From NCBI GenBank assembly GCA_001574975.1, contig KQ965780.1:164137-228136 (forward strand): a DNA stretch of 64,000 nt, written 5' to 3'. This DNA comes from Gonapodya prolifera JEL478 (taxonomy: Eukaryota > Monoblepharomycota > Monoblepharidomycetes > Monoblepharidales > Gonapodyaceae). Within the stretch, counting starts at the first letter, position 1. The number at the start of each line of letters is the position of its first letter. Positions 36,401-45,997 of this stretch are shown piece after piece. The notes below the pieces were generated by a model. The model did no database searches. It had not been told where the DNA came from and saw nothing but the letters and a program-made list of their open reading frames with translations. The position numbers and the translations under genes were made by a program.

Positions 36401-38400
36401 GGCGTTTGGACCCAGCCAAGGCAGTGTCTGGAACGCGTCGCGTCCCGAGCGTATCGCTCGCTGCGTCGACGGCGAGGTACACGAACGTGGATCGCATGGC
36501 GGACCCGACAGTACCCAGGTACCGTCTTGCCACGTCTCGTCGTTCCTTCCCACTCCCACTCCCACCACCCGCTGGATCTGCCGCGATGGCCTGCCCTGCG
36601 GCATCGCACGCCTCCACGCACGCCTCGGCAAGTTCGCCCCCCGCTGCGCGCATGGGGACCCATCGCGACGCGAGCGCGGGCGCGACGAGCGGGGTCCAGA
36701 ACGCCCGGGCGAGGGCATGTGGGTCCAGCACGGGAGCCAGCCGGGCGACGCAGCGGGCGAGGAGGAGGAGGCGGCGGTCGTGCGCGAGTGGGTGGATGGT
36801 GGGGTCCGGTGTTATGGCAGGGGAGGCCTGGGAGGATGAGGGGGAGGGTGAAGATGGTGGGGAAGTAGGAGGAAGGAGGGAGGAGAGGATGAGGATGAGG
36901 TCGGCAGAGAGTTTTTCGACGAGCGGGTGTAGTGGGATTTGAGGAGGCGGGAGGTGGGCGGGTGGGAGGAGGTAGATGGGGCCAGGGGACGGTGGCGGGG
37001 GAAGGTCTTTGGCGGTGTTGGAAGGGAGTGTGGACAGGGTGAGAATTGAAGGGTGTAGTGGTAAAGATGAGGGACAGAAGCGGAAATACAAAGGGATATA
37101 GTCAGCGACAAAACCAAGACCCCCGCCTGAAAAGTTCAAAACGCCAGCAGTCACCGATCGCCCGTCTTATCGTACGACTGCATTTCGTCCCACCCCACCC
37201 AGACCGTTTGGAACGAGTCGCCGCGGTCATTCCCCATCCCTTCCTAACTCCGTACTGCACCACGCCCGTCAGGCCTGCCCTCTACGTATAGAAAAAAAGA
37301 ACACTCCTTGTCTCACGGGTGTCCCAGTCCCACTCACACCAACATACGCCACGAGTCAGACGAGTCAGCGCTCTCCAGGCTCAGTCGTAACGACGTCCGA
37401 AATTCTGCAACTGGGTGTGGGAAGTGTAGGCACTTTGCCATTCGTGGTCCGACCACGTCCCAATGTCCGAGTGTGTCGCTCTTTTCCACCGTCCAACCCA
37501 CAGCACGGCACGTCCCACTCTCCACCACCAAGACCACACCACAACAATTCTTCTCCATCACACCAAGCTTGAGCACTCTTTGCCACCCCATGTTGGCCCT
37601 CGCAACGCACCTTTCGGGAGAAATGTGGCCGAGCCATGTGCCGAGGACACCGCCGAACCCGCAGCGGAGGCAACCGAATTTCTGGCCGACGCGGCAGGAG
37701 TAGACTCTAATGTTGTTGTTGCGGTGTCCCTTTCTGACTGTGCGTCGTCTCCAAGGCCACCACTTCCACGGGTGCCGTCTCCGTCAGGAACCACCAACGT
37801 GGGCTGCAGGTATGCCGCGACTTTTGGCCCCGCCGCCGCGACCGCCGCCACGCCCGCCAGAATCGTCTCCGTCTTGTGCTGCCCTGCGATCAGGTACCTG
37901 GCAAACGCAAAGTCACGAACGAGTGCGTCGATCTCGTGCTCGAGCCGCTGCAGCTGCGGCTGCCTGTCGCGCGCGTACTCGTCCAGCCGCGGATTCCCCG
38001 GCGCCGCGTCTCTCGCGCGCGCAGTTTCTGCGGCCAGCGGTGCCCCGGAGTTTGGTGTGGGAGGTGACGTGTCTGTGTCGGCTTGCACGTTGCCAACGGC
38101 CAGCGGCGACGGCGCAGCAGCAGGCGGATTCTGCGGCGCGGGAGACGGCGATTGTCCACGGAGTCTACGAGCAAACGTGCCCCCCGCGTTGCTCGCGTTT
38201 CCCCCCCGCGCCATTGCGTCCAGCTCGAGTGCGATCAGATTGACGACCTCCTTGGCCCTGTTGTGCCACGGCGCAATCGAGGCCAGCGAGGCCGCCGACG
38301 ACGACGCGGAGGAGCTGCCCAGCGAAGACGTGGACGAAGCCTGTGCGGGAGTCAGCTGCGGGAGCGACGCGAGCGACGAGGCGGGTCCCCGAAGGGCCAT
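33426..38400 (-). CDS. TSC1: TSC1/hamartin-like protein with long N-terminal extension
   Basis: Exons with matching phases: 38400-37611, 37410-37348, 37126-35826, 35708-34749, 34676-34426 and further small exons to the stop at 33426; about 1400 residues in all. Hamartin-like points: LRCLVVLIPHIPAHI followed by LSRLYAAMARA, then CFTHVYGIWPRTTLAWV and LTSHAFHPHLLR, which correspond in order to the LPMIP, FFDIFGRL, LYGMYPCNF and HPELV segments of animal TSC1. A disordered stretch follows, then C-terminal coiled coil with SSALQASEKLVEQMTRQLL, which resembles the QKLSNSESVQQQM..LNRQLL region of hamartin. TSC1 partners TSC2 and restrains TORC1 through Rheb in the cytosol, on lysosome or vacuole surfaces. 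Oddities: about 600 residues before the recognisable part (two exons plus half the third) have no counterpart that I know, and the last 100 residues after the coil look like a small beta-rich domain. A fusion of two genes cannot be excluded. Confidence 0.68.
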
Positions 38401-40273
38401 CGAGAGGAGGGGAGGATGCCGCGCGATGGTAAAGGGGGACTAGGGTTAGGGTAGAGAGGGGAAATGCGAGTGGGAGGGGAGATGGACCAGCGAGTGGAGA
38501 ACCAAGACCTTAGGCAAGTGCAACTGTTGCAGGTCGCAGGTCTGGGCAAGCGAAGGGTGCTCTGGCATTGTTTATTTGCAATGATCTATTACGACTATTT
38601 AAATTGTGCTGTTCGCAGACCTGTCAGCCGAAGTCAACTCGGCGCCGCGGGAGACACACCACACCGCATGCAAACTATGAAAGCCAAAATATTTTGCAGA
38701 GTCTCTGCATCCAGGGGGTTGCTTGGGTAATCTGCGTAGCAAAAATTCCACCGTTTCTTGCAGCGCCCGCGAGGAGATCCGGTAAGTTGCCGGGTTAAAT
38801 TTTGGGTCACGTACATACGAGGGAGACTCGTAACCGAAAAGTGGGACGGGGTGGTCAAAGCACACCATTTGAGCGACTTGGTTGAGTCATCATGATCAGT
38901 ATCGCGCATTCCCGTCAGGGCACGACGGAGGGTCCTGTGTTGCCACGCGATACGGGTCAGAGCGTGCACCGCAGTCGGCAGTGTTTGTTGCCATGAGCCA
39001 TGAGCAGAACCCCGATCAGAAAAAAGGTATTGCTGAGCTGCAGCCTGCATTGTGGTGCGAAACGGCGCCCGCGACGTTGTTGCAGGCCGAAAGTGTTGGG
39101 AATGGGGGTGGGGCAAATAAAAAGGTGATCAAAACGACGCCGACGGGGCGAAGAACGTTTGAGAAGGGACACGTTCACGTGAGAGCACGCGGGCCTCTTC
39201 TTGTTTTGCAATCTCGGGTACAAGACTTGTCGAGAGTCGTGAGCTGTCCGTGGAAAAAAGGCGAGAAAGGCAGGTCCATGCTCGTTTGATCTTATGACGA
39301 ATATGTCTGGTTGGACTCTGACATTCGATGGAACAATGGCGGCGATTTGAATTTCATTTCTCGTGCTGCGTTTCTGATGGATTTTGGGAGGGTTATTATT
39401 TTGGGTGCACATCGAGGTACGCTTCCCGCTCTCTTTTGGAAGATGGAGAGGAGCAGGTGGGAGTGCTGGAAAAGGCCGCGAAGAAAAGGGAGATCCGAAC
39501 GTCCAGATTTTTCATCACATCCCGATTGACACTTGGGAAGGGCTTGGTGACGTTGCGAGGTTGCCGATCACACCGTGCTGCACGATGGTCGACAAGGGGA
39601 CGTTGGAGAAGAGAATTGGATTGTGTTAATGCGGGCCTTCCATTGTGTCATCACCACGGTGAGGATGGGAACGTCGCGCCAACATGGCAGTCGAGGTGCG
39701 ATTTCACGTCGCTGGAGGTTGTTGCGAAGAAGGGTGGCAGTACAATCGGTACAAGACTCTGCAAAGCGTTTATGTGGCAAAAAGAATCAGGAGAATGGGG
39801 ATAGGTTTCGTTCGAGAACGGGTATTCATTCACAGCAAAGAACAACCGGGCACAACATTTAGATTGGGGATACAGAAATATGCAACAGGCAGACAAGGTA
39901 TGGGGGCTTTATGGTACATAACAGTTTACTACTATTCTTCTTCGCTGCCAAAAGATGCACAACAGTTAGGAATATGGTTTCCAGCACTCAAACACTCACA
40001 TCTCATTCCGAACCTCAAGGATTCACTATGCCTCAGGGCCACACACGAACCACTTTCCAACCTTTACCTGAAAAAACAAGACGTTAGACTTCACACAATT
40101 TTGAGAAGGCCGACGATGACTCACCGTGGACGATCGGTGGCTGGCAGGGGGCAGAGCGCGCGGCTCGTGCTACGAAACAGTCAGCGATTAGAATGACGAC
40201 GGTCGAGAAATGTTGCAATTACTTACCAGGGCCTTTTCTTCAGTTGCCTCCATGTAATCCTCGACGTGTGACT
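38401..40273. other. Gene-poor region between TSC1 and the exon-cassette gene
   Basis: About 1.9 kb. A minus-strand frame at 38599-38868 has protein-like composition (GYESPSYVRDPKFNP) but no start context, partner exon or conservation that I can see. Between 40000 and 40265 strong splice-like signals on the minus strand (donor GTAAGT after EATEEKAL, acceptor TTTTTTCAG) suggest extra 3' exons of the exon-cassette gene in another frame. Nothing else is supported. Confidence 0.4.
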
Positions 40274-42000
40274 TCAGTGCAAGGTATTGTTGGTGTTGAA
40301 CGAACTCAAGAACGCTTGAGCTTGGACCTCCGCTTGAAGTGCCTGAACCTCGGCTTGAAGTGCTGCAACCGTGTCGTTGGACTCCATTTGACCCTGAATA
40401 CGCAGATCAAAAGGGTGATTACGTGAAATACTTCAGAAAAGGCCTGCAACGTACCTCGACTTTCTGCTTCTTTGCTTCCGCGGTGGGCACGTCGTATTCT
40501 TCCAGCGGTCTTTTCAGACCACCTTCCGTGGTGGGTGGGTGGGGAGCTTGGCCATCACTTGAGGTAGGGGTGATTTTGGCCTGAAAGGTGGGTGGGCTGA
40601 GACTACCGAAAACAGGAAACGCATAACAAAAACAGTATCGCAAGCAACATCCGTTCAGGATGTTTCTTCACGAATAACCAAAAACGCATAGCAAACGGTA
40701 TCCCAACTAACATCCATTCAGGTTGTTTCCTTTCATCGCTTTCCTGCACAGCGCCACACCAATCAGTTTGAGCATTGCATCCTATCTCGCTGAAGGCAGA
40801 TTGCGGAAATGACTCTATCCAATCTCCTTAAAGGCAGATTGCGTCATTAAAATTCGCTCCGCAATAGCTTCAGTCTTGTCGTGAGATCGTTACTGGCGTT
40901 CCACGCCGCCCATGGTGGGCGTCTCCCGACTGACGAAAGACAGGGCGACGTGTTCCACCAGCCCGGTGCCATCACTTCTGGTTGCCAGACTGACTAACAA
41001 ACCAGACATCGAGGACGGAGTGCTTGCAACATCCCATTGATGCGCCTGTGATTCAAACCTATCCGACCAGTGCCGTCCTATATCCACGTGCCCGCAGACT
41101 GCATTCAGCAGTACCAGCACTCTTGTTGCGCGGTCATTACTGGCTTACTACGCTGCCCATGGTGAGCGTCTCCCGACTGACGAAATGACATGGGCAATGT
41201 GTTCCACCAGCACGGTGCCAATCCTTCTGGTCGCCAGACTTACTAACAAACCAGACTTCTGGATTCCGCATCACGGGTCTCCATCACATTCCCAATCGGC
41301 CACCTTCACGAGAAATAAAAGAAAAAGCTGTCTCTGTCTCGACCCACCCACCTTCATTTCAGCCAAGTACGCCTCAAACTCTGCATTACTGACAGAATTA
41401 ACGTCCCAGGTGGTACTTTGGGGTTTCCTCATCCACTCCCTGAACTTGGTCTTCGACAGGTTTGTTGGTGCCGACTGAGAGCAGAAGAGATATAGGACTT
41501 GAGCTTCATGTCCGCGGGGTACGGCTTGCGCGGGTTTTTGATGTCGCCGAGGGGGGGCCTTGACGGCGTCAGCGTAGACTCTTGCATGTCTCCCGGACAG
41601 ATGATGGTCCGATGGACTTGGCCTTGTCCTCCTGCAAACGAAAGGGTGTGTTAGGTTCCCCACCTACTCACTCAGCACACTGCTTACCACTTCTCCAGCC
41701 GCGTTAGGCATCGAAACTGCTCTTGGCGCGGCCACGGTGATAGGTACCAGCGCGATGGACTTGTCCTGCTCGTTCTTCAAGCGAAAGGGCGTGTTGGCTC
41801 CCCACCCGACGCACTCAGCAACATTGCTTACCGCCTTTCCAGGAAGCTTAGCCACGGAAAGCTCGCTTGCAGAAGGTACGATGGCAGGCGCGGGTCCGGT
41901 GTCCTTGTCCAGTTCGAGCTGCAAGCGAAGGAGCGTGTCGGATTCCCCACCTGACGCACTCAGCAACATTGCCCACACGTACCACTGCGGCCGAGAACAT
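40274..42000 (-). CDS. Small uncharacterised gene built from duplicated 87-nt exons
   Basis: Proposed exons on the minus strand: 42000-41977 (MFSAAVVR), 41918-41832, 41774-41688, a third related exon starting at 41631 (EDKAKSIGPSSVRETCK), a 55-nt intron, an exon ending at 41352 (FREWMRKPQSTTWDV, AEFEAYLAEMK), a 771-nt intron, then 40580 onward (KRPLEEYDVP, EAKKQKVE, NLS-like) and a last exon with two heptads (ALQAEVQ twice), stop at 40274. Exons two and three are both exactly 87 nt, phase 0, and the third begins similarly (DKxxxI core). The introns before them are 58, 57 and 56 nt and clearly related to each other. The product would be about 230 residues: repeated Ala/Pro/Val-rich units, a charged middle and a nuclear-type C terminus. 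The frame after AQAFL continues in a different frame as more coiled coil (VEDYMEATEEKAL), so the 3' end may be broken or alternatively spliced. I do not recognise the family. Confidence 0.45.
40612..40737. repeat. Two tandem copies of a roughly 63-bp sequence inside the 771-nt intron
   Basis: Copy one about 40612-40676 and copy two about 40677-40737 share AACGCATA(A/G)CAAA, an AACATCC(G/A)TTCAGG block and GTTTC. They are about 75-80% alike by eye. Confidence 0.6.
40785..40853. repeat. Short tandem duplication containing GGCAGATTGCG
   Basis: The block AAGGCAGATTGCG occurs at about 40794 and again at about 40829, each followed by a related AT-rich tail. It lies between the other two duplications of this intron. 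Confidence 0.5.
40885..41255. repeat. Direct repeat, two copies of about 125 bp spaced 240 bp
   Basis: Copies at about 40885-41010 and 41125-41255 share GCCCATGGTG, GCGTCTCCCGACTGACGAAA, TGTTCCACCAGC, CGGTGCCA and CTAACAAACCAGAC, in the same order. Identity is roughly 80% by eye. Both lie in the 771-nt intron of the exon-cassette gene. Neither copy gives a convincing protein. Confidence 0.75.
41632..41976 (-). repeat. Exon-intron cassettes duplicated in tandem (about 144 bp per unit)
   Basis: Intron 41919-41976, exon 41832-41918, intron 41775-41831, exon 41688-41774, intron 41632-41687. Introns share GCAATGTTGCTGAGTG-like 5' parts and a CTTTCGCTTG/CTTTCGTTTG-like 3' end. Exons share a DKxxxxA/P core and length 87 nt. 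The period is 144 bp. Confidence 0.75.
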
Positions 42001-43524
42001 GGAGGGAACGACCTTTAGTAAGCGAGGAGCGAATGGGCGACGATGTGTGTGGAGCGGTGGGTGCGATGGGTTGAGTTTGACGTTTTCTCGGGCGACTTGT
42101 GGGTGACCAAAGGCCTTTTGGGGGCCGCTCAGCCTTCAGCTCTTCAGCGACATGACAAAAGAAAAGTTGGATTGAACGGAACGTAATCACGACACCGTGG
42201 TGACACATTTCGAATAAATACCTGTTCCATGTGCGCGTTTGTGTGATCCAAAACGAGGCTTGGAGGTTGAGGGCCTCGTACGCGGTTCAGAGTATTGCAG
42301 CGAGGGCGGAAGATGGTCGCTCTGGTAGTTCACTTGGTTGTTCCTCGCATCTTGATGTCATCCGTGAGCCTCATGTTGGGTCTCCTTGTCAGATGTCAGC
42401 CGGCTCTATTGAGAAGCCAGCGGGACGACGCTCCCATCAGTTGAGGTCCCGTATATTCCCAGACGAAACCGGTTGGGGCACTGGCATTTGGTCCTGCCAC
42501 CTTTCATTCACCAAGCTGGCCTGGACAACGTATGTGTTGCGATGGGCCACACAGAGGACCTTCTTTGGGTTTCTACCGATATACAAATGACAGGCTGGCC
42601 ACCGCCTCTAAAGCTGGCAGCTGGCAGTGAAAGTGTCGGTACAAGTGCCACCGGCAGACCATGTCGAGGCGAGGGAAGATCAAGAGCAGGTCCGCGGTGG
42701 GCGAACGAAAGGTGTACGGCGGTGAGGTGAAAGGGAATAGCAGGCGGCGATTGCTTCCCGCTGCCGAAAAGCGATGGCAAGTACCGTGGAGAATTTCGTA
42801 CAATTGAACTGTGGCCAAACTGATTGCCTCGGAGAGGAGCACGGGCCCATTGAGGATGGGAGGTGGAAAATTTTTTTTACGGCGGGCAACGCACACCGAG
42901 CTGGCCTTTCAGAATTCAATTGTTTCCTTCATTTTCAATTTCTGTGTGGCGGTATTGGACAAATCCGCCCCGACTCACCCCAGACTGAGTTCGCTTCAGG
43001 TGGGACATCCACCGCACTTAGTGCTTTGGATCATGAGGCGTGAGCGCCCAGCTTCCTGGGGCATTGCAAGTTTCTGCCTCCGAACGAGCTCTTCATGTCG
43101 AAGATTGACGCTTTGATTGACTCATTTCGGTGTACCACAAGGGTGTGGGAGGTGGGACCGGACCGTGAAACAGAGTCGGGGGTCGTTTTGAAACCTTTGA
43201 TCCTTTTGGAGAAGCGTGACGTGTACCGTACCATATTCCCACAATTTTGACCCGCACAGAAGCATGAGGGTTGATTTGTTCATTACGGATGGCAAGGACA
43301 GCGCACATACAAAGATCGGACAACGGAGGGAATGGGGTTGGAGCGGGGGGGTTTCAATGATCAGAGCCTTCTGAACCAGGACACGTCAACACTGAAAGGA
43401 TCATAATACTTCCAAATTCAAATTTGCAAACTCACAAGCAGAGCCTAGACAACATATTACATTCACTAGTTTGGACCTTCACAAACCACAATGTCCCAAC
43501 CCCAACATCTCTCTCTCTCACATC
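42001..43524. other. Intergenic region, exon-cassette gene / oxidoreductase gene
   Basis: About 1.5 kb. The part nearest the small gene (42010-42180) reads as a basic Ser/Pro-rich frame on the minus strand (RPRKRQTQPIAP) and may be an untranslated or extra 5' exon. The remainder holds only short overlapping frames on both strands without coding character. No RNA gene or mobile element is seen. Confidence 0.4.
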
Positions 43525-44628
43525 TCACTCCATCACAATCGCAACACACCCCCTCCTCTCCTTCCCTTCAAAATGCTCATGCGCCTCTCTCGCCCTATCC
43601 AATCCAAACACCTTATCCACCACCACTCGCACCAGCCCCTTCTCGGCCATCTGCTCAAGCGTCTCCATCCCCTCGTACGTGTACCGCGCCGCTCCACCCT
43701 GCGTGCGTTTCCCGTCGGGCCAGGAAAAGAAGGAGTCGGCGGCGTTGGACGGTGTGGGGACGATGGGGAGGTATAGCCCGTTGGGGGCGAGAAGGGTGAG
43801 GACGGTGCGCATGGAGAGGACGCCGGGCATGTCGATGATGACGTCGAAGGAGGCAGGGGGGAAGCGGGAGAGGTATGAGGAGGAGTCGGTGCGGGAGGGT
43901 GGATTCGTCCCGTCGTCGCCTTGGTCCGCGGCGGTGTTAGTGTTGTTTTCGGGGGCAGCGTCTATAATCTGGTCGCAGCATCCAAGCGCCCTAAGCATCT
44001 CCGTCCGTGCAGATCCCACGTCGACTGCAACCACGGTAGCCGCGCCCAAGTGTCGCTTGGCAATCTGGGCTGCGAAGATCCCGACGTTTCCCGCGGCGCC
44101 CACGAGGAGGACACGGGACGTGGGTCCGATTCCGGCTTGGGTGACGTACGAGAGGGCCTCGGAGCCGGACAGTGGGAGCAGCGAGGCCTCGGGGTCGGAG
44201 AGGAAGGAGGGGACGTGGCGGACGATTGGGTCGAGGAAGTTCTCCGGTGCGAAGGAGGAGGGGTCTTTGGCGACGGAGACGACGAGGAATTGGGCGTATG
44301 CGCAGGGGAAGAGGCCCGTTGTGCCGTAGACCTTGTCGCCCTTTTTGAACCGCGTGACTTTGTCGCCAACCTTCTCCACGACGCCGACAAACTGCTGCCC
44401 GAGCGTCTGCGGCCTCATAACGGCGAATGCGAGTCTGGTCAGGTAGTTTACGGGAGCTGGAATAGCAAGTGCGCGGATTTCGGTGTCCCAGCCCGCAACA
44501 CCCGCCGCCTTCACCCGAACGAGAATGTCGGTCGAGGACACCTCGGGGATTGGCACCTGGCGCAGGGAGAGGACAGATGGTGGGCCGTAGGCAGTCCACG
44601 CTGCGATGTTCATCATTGCGAATTGCAA
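43525..44628 (-). CDS. Medium-chain dehydrogenase/reductase, zinc-free quinone-oxidoreductase type
   Basis: A single uninterrupted frame of 367 residues; the start may be ATG 44628 or, better matching relatives, ATG 44616/44613 (MNIAAWTAYGPP). The N-terminal GroES-like domain shows ILVRVKAAGVAGWDTEIR, LGQQFVGVVEKVG and FKKGDKVYG. The Rossmann domain has LVGAAGNVGIFAAQIAK (GxxGxxG) and VVAVDVG, then a poorly conserved Ser/Asp-rich insert, FDVIIDMPG, and a C-terminal LVRVVVDKVFGLDRAREAHE. Cysteine ligands for structural and catalytic zinc are missing, so it belongs with the zinc-independent NAD(P)H quinone/enone reductases. It acts on quinones or reactive carbonyls in the cytosol (family inference). 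It lacks introns, unlike most neighbours. It is divergently paired with a carboxymuconolactone-decarboxylase-like gene 164 bp away. Confidence 0.88.
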   Translation of the reverse strand: MQFAMMNIAAWTAYGPPSVLSLRQVPIPEVSSTDILVRVKAAGVAGWDTEIRALAIPAPVNYLTRLAFAVMRPQTLGQQFVGVVEKVGDKVTRFKKGDKVYGTTGLFPCAYAQFLVVSVAKDPSSFAPENFLDPIVRHVPSFLSDPEASLLPLSGSEALSYVTQAGIGPTSRVLLVGAAGNVGIFAAQIAKRHLGAATVVAVDVGSARTEMLRALGCCDQIIDAAPENNTNTAADQGDDGTNPPSRTDSSSYLSRFPPASFDVIIDMPGVLSMRTVLTLLAPNGLYLPIVPTPSNAADSFFSWPDGKRTQGGAARYTYEGMETLEQMAEKGLVRVVVDKVFGLDRAREAHEHFEGKERRGCVAIVME

Positions 44629-44792
44629 TGGATGCAGGTAGTTTGCGTGGAGTTTTAATTACGATGTTGCGTCAGAGGTGAGTCGCAATGGCCTCAGGTG
44701 CGGCAGAATTCCTGTCACCTGAATTGTGCTGGGCCGACAACCTTCCGATTCCCAACGAAAGACGACAATCATCCCCAAAAACCACAGTGAAG
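44629..44792. promoter_or_regulatory. Compact bidirectional promoter
   Basis: 164 bp separate the start codons of the oxidoreductase (minus) and the decarboxylase-like gene (plus). The short spacing implies a shared regulatory region; no specific site is identified. Confidence 0.5.
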
Positions 44793-45640
44793 ATGTCGAA
44801 CCCGTTCACGACGACTTCTATACTCACTCCCGAAATGGTGGCGCAGGGGCTACAGGTCAGACGAGAGGTGCTGGGCGATGCGTACGTCGACAGGACGCTC
44901 CAGAATATGGACGAGTTTTCGAGGCCGCTGCAGGTGAGTTGAGGCTGACTGGTGAAGTGGGCGATGCCTTGGTGCTACGTCGGGTTCGCAATCTGTGGTG
45001 GTGGGAGTTCAAAGTCGGAGAGGTTGGTAACGAAAACAGCCTCGCTGTCACTGGAAGAACAGCATCTCCTTCACTCCAATAACTGTGCCGCGTTCTGCTC
45101 ATACTCATCGACCGTCAACCTCCTCCTTCGTCCCAGGAAGTCGCCACCGGATTCGCCTGGGGCCAGATTTGGACCCGCGACGGACTGGACCGCAAGACGC
45201 GATCGCTTCTGAACCTGGCCATGCTCTCCGTGAGTCCTTCCCTTTCTCCAACTCTCATCGCGCTCCGCTCACTTCGCACTCGCTGGTCAGGCGCTTAACC
45301 GCCAAACAGAGTTCAAAACCCACGTCCGCGGGGCATTCAACAACGGTGCGACCCTTGCAGAAGTGCAGGAGGTGCTTCTCCAAGTCGCCGTGAGCTCTCG
45401 CATGTCACGTCACGTCTGGCCTCTTACCAAACCTTCTACCCCTTTCCATCTACCCCTTTCCTTCTTCGCTTTCCTGCTGCTATTTTCTTCTACCCTATTT
45501 CCTTCTACCCTTCTACCCATGTAAACTTGCAACATTTCACTTTTCAGACATACGCCGGTATGCCCGCCGGCGTCGAAGCCTTCCGGAATGCCGGGCAAGT
45601 CGTCCAGGAAATGAAGGCGGAGGGACGGGAGTTGAAATGA
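44793..45640 (+). CDS. Carboxymuconolactone decarboxylase-like protein
   Basis: Four exons with clean joints: 44793-44933, 45137-45229, 45291-45389 and 45548-45640; 141 residues. The sequence shows VRREVLGDAYVDRTLQN, EFSRPLQEVATGFAWGQIW, GLDRKTRSLLNLAMLSALN, EFKTHVRGAFNNGATLAEV, EVLLQVATYAGMPAG and VEAFRNAGQVV, which is the all-helical CMD family over its full length. The CxxC pair of the AhpD peroxidase branch is absent, so it is of the gamma-carboxymuconolactone decarboxylase branch. Members decarboxylate lactones in aromatic degradation, but most fungal copies are of unknown function. An upstream in-frame ATG at 44688 would add 35 residues without similarity to the family, so 44793 is preferred. 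The divergent neighbour is a quinone-reductase-like enzyme. Confidence 0.88.
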
Positions 45641-45997
45641 AGGATATGTGGGATGAGGCTCTTTTCCCCTAGCGTGGGCGGGGGGATAATAATGTATTCA
45701 TTGAATGCCTCACGTTTTTTCGACATGACACGAGACAAGACGACGAGCAATCAATGAAGCGATTCTTCAGTCTATTGGTTCTTCATTTACGTAGTTCCCC
45801 ACCACGCAATCCCCCCGACGGCAGTCCACCAACTACTTCCCACCCCGACGTCTTTCAACATGAAAAGACAATGAGCAATCAAAGAAATCATTTTTCAGTC
45901 TATTGGTTTTTCATCTTCTTTTTACCGTTCAAACAAATTGTGCAGTGCCCGTCATCCAACGCCCCCCTTCCCCCTGTTCTACGCCACGAACGTCGAA
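45641..45997. other. Convergent 3' intergenic region
   Basis: 357 bp between the decarboxylase-like gene and the next minus-strand gene. It contains a partial direct duplication: GAAATCATTTTTCAGTCTATTGGTT-like text near 45885 resembles text near 45757 (CTTCAGTCTATTGGTTCTTCAT), each preceded by a CAATCAA(T/A) block. No gene is seen. Confidence 0.5.

Noticed and set aside
34885-36868. Plus-strand frames of 237-266 residues opposite TSC1
   Set aside because: Shadows of the GC-rich disordered part of TSC1; no motifs, and the minus strand has coherent splicing and family signatures.
37463-38443. 326-residue plus-strand frame opposite the first TSC1 exon
   Set aside because: Ser/Ala/Cys-rich mirror of a low-complexity exon; no conserved pattern.
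38599-38868. Minus-strand frame with GYESPSYVRDPKFNP
   Set aside because: Protein-like text, but no supported start, partner exon or family; kept only as a note in the intergenic entry.
40885-41255. Possibility that the 125-bp repeats are ends of a mobile element such as an LTR pair
   Set aside because: Copies are only 240 bp apart, lack TG..CA ends and target duplications, and no element-type coding is present between them.
43921-44658. 245-residue plus-strand frame opposite the quinone-oxidoreductase-like gene
   Set aside because: The minus strand holds an intact enzyme over the same bases.
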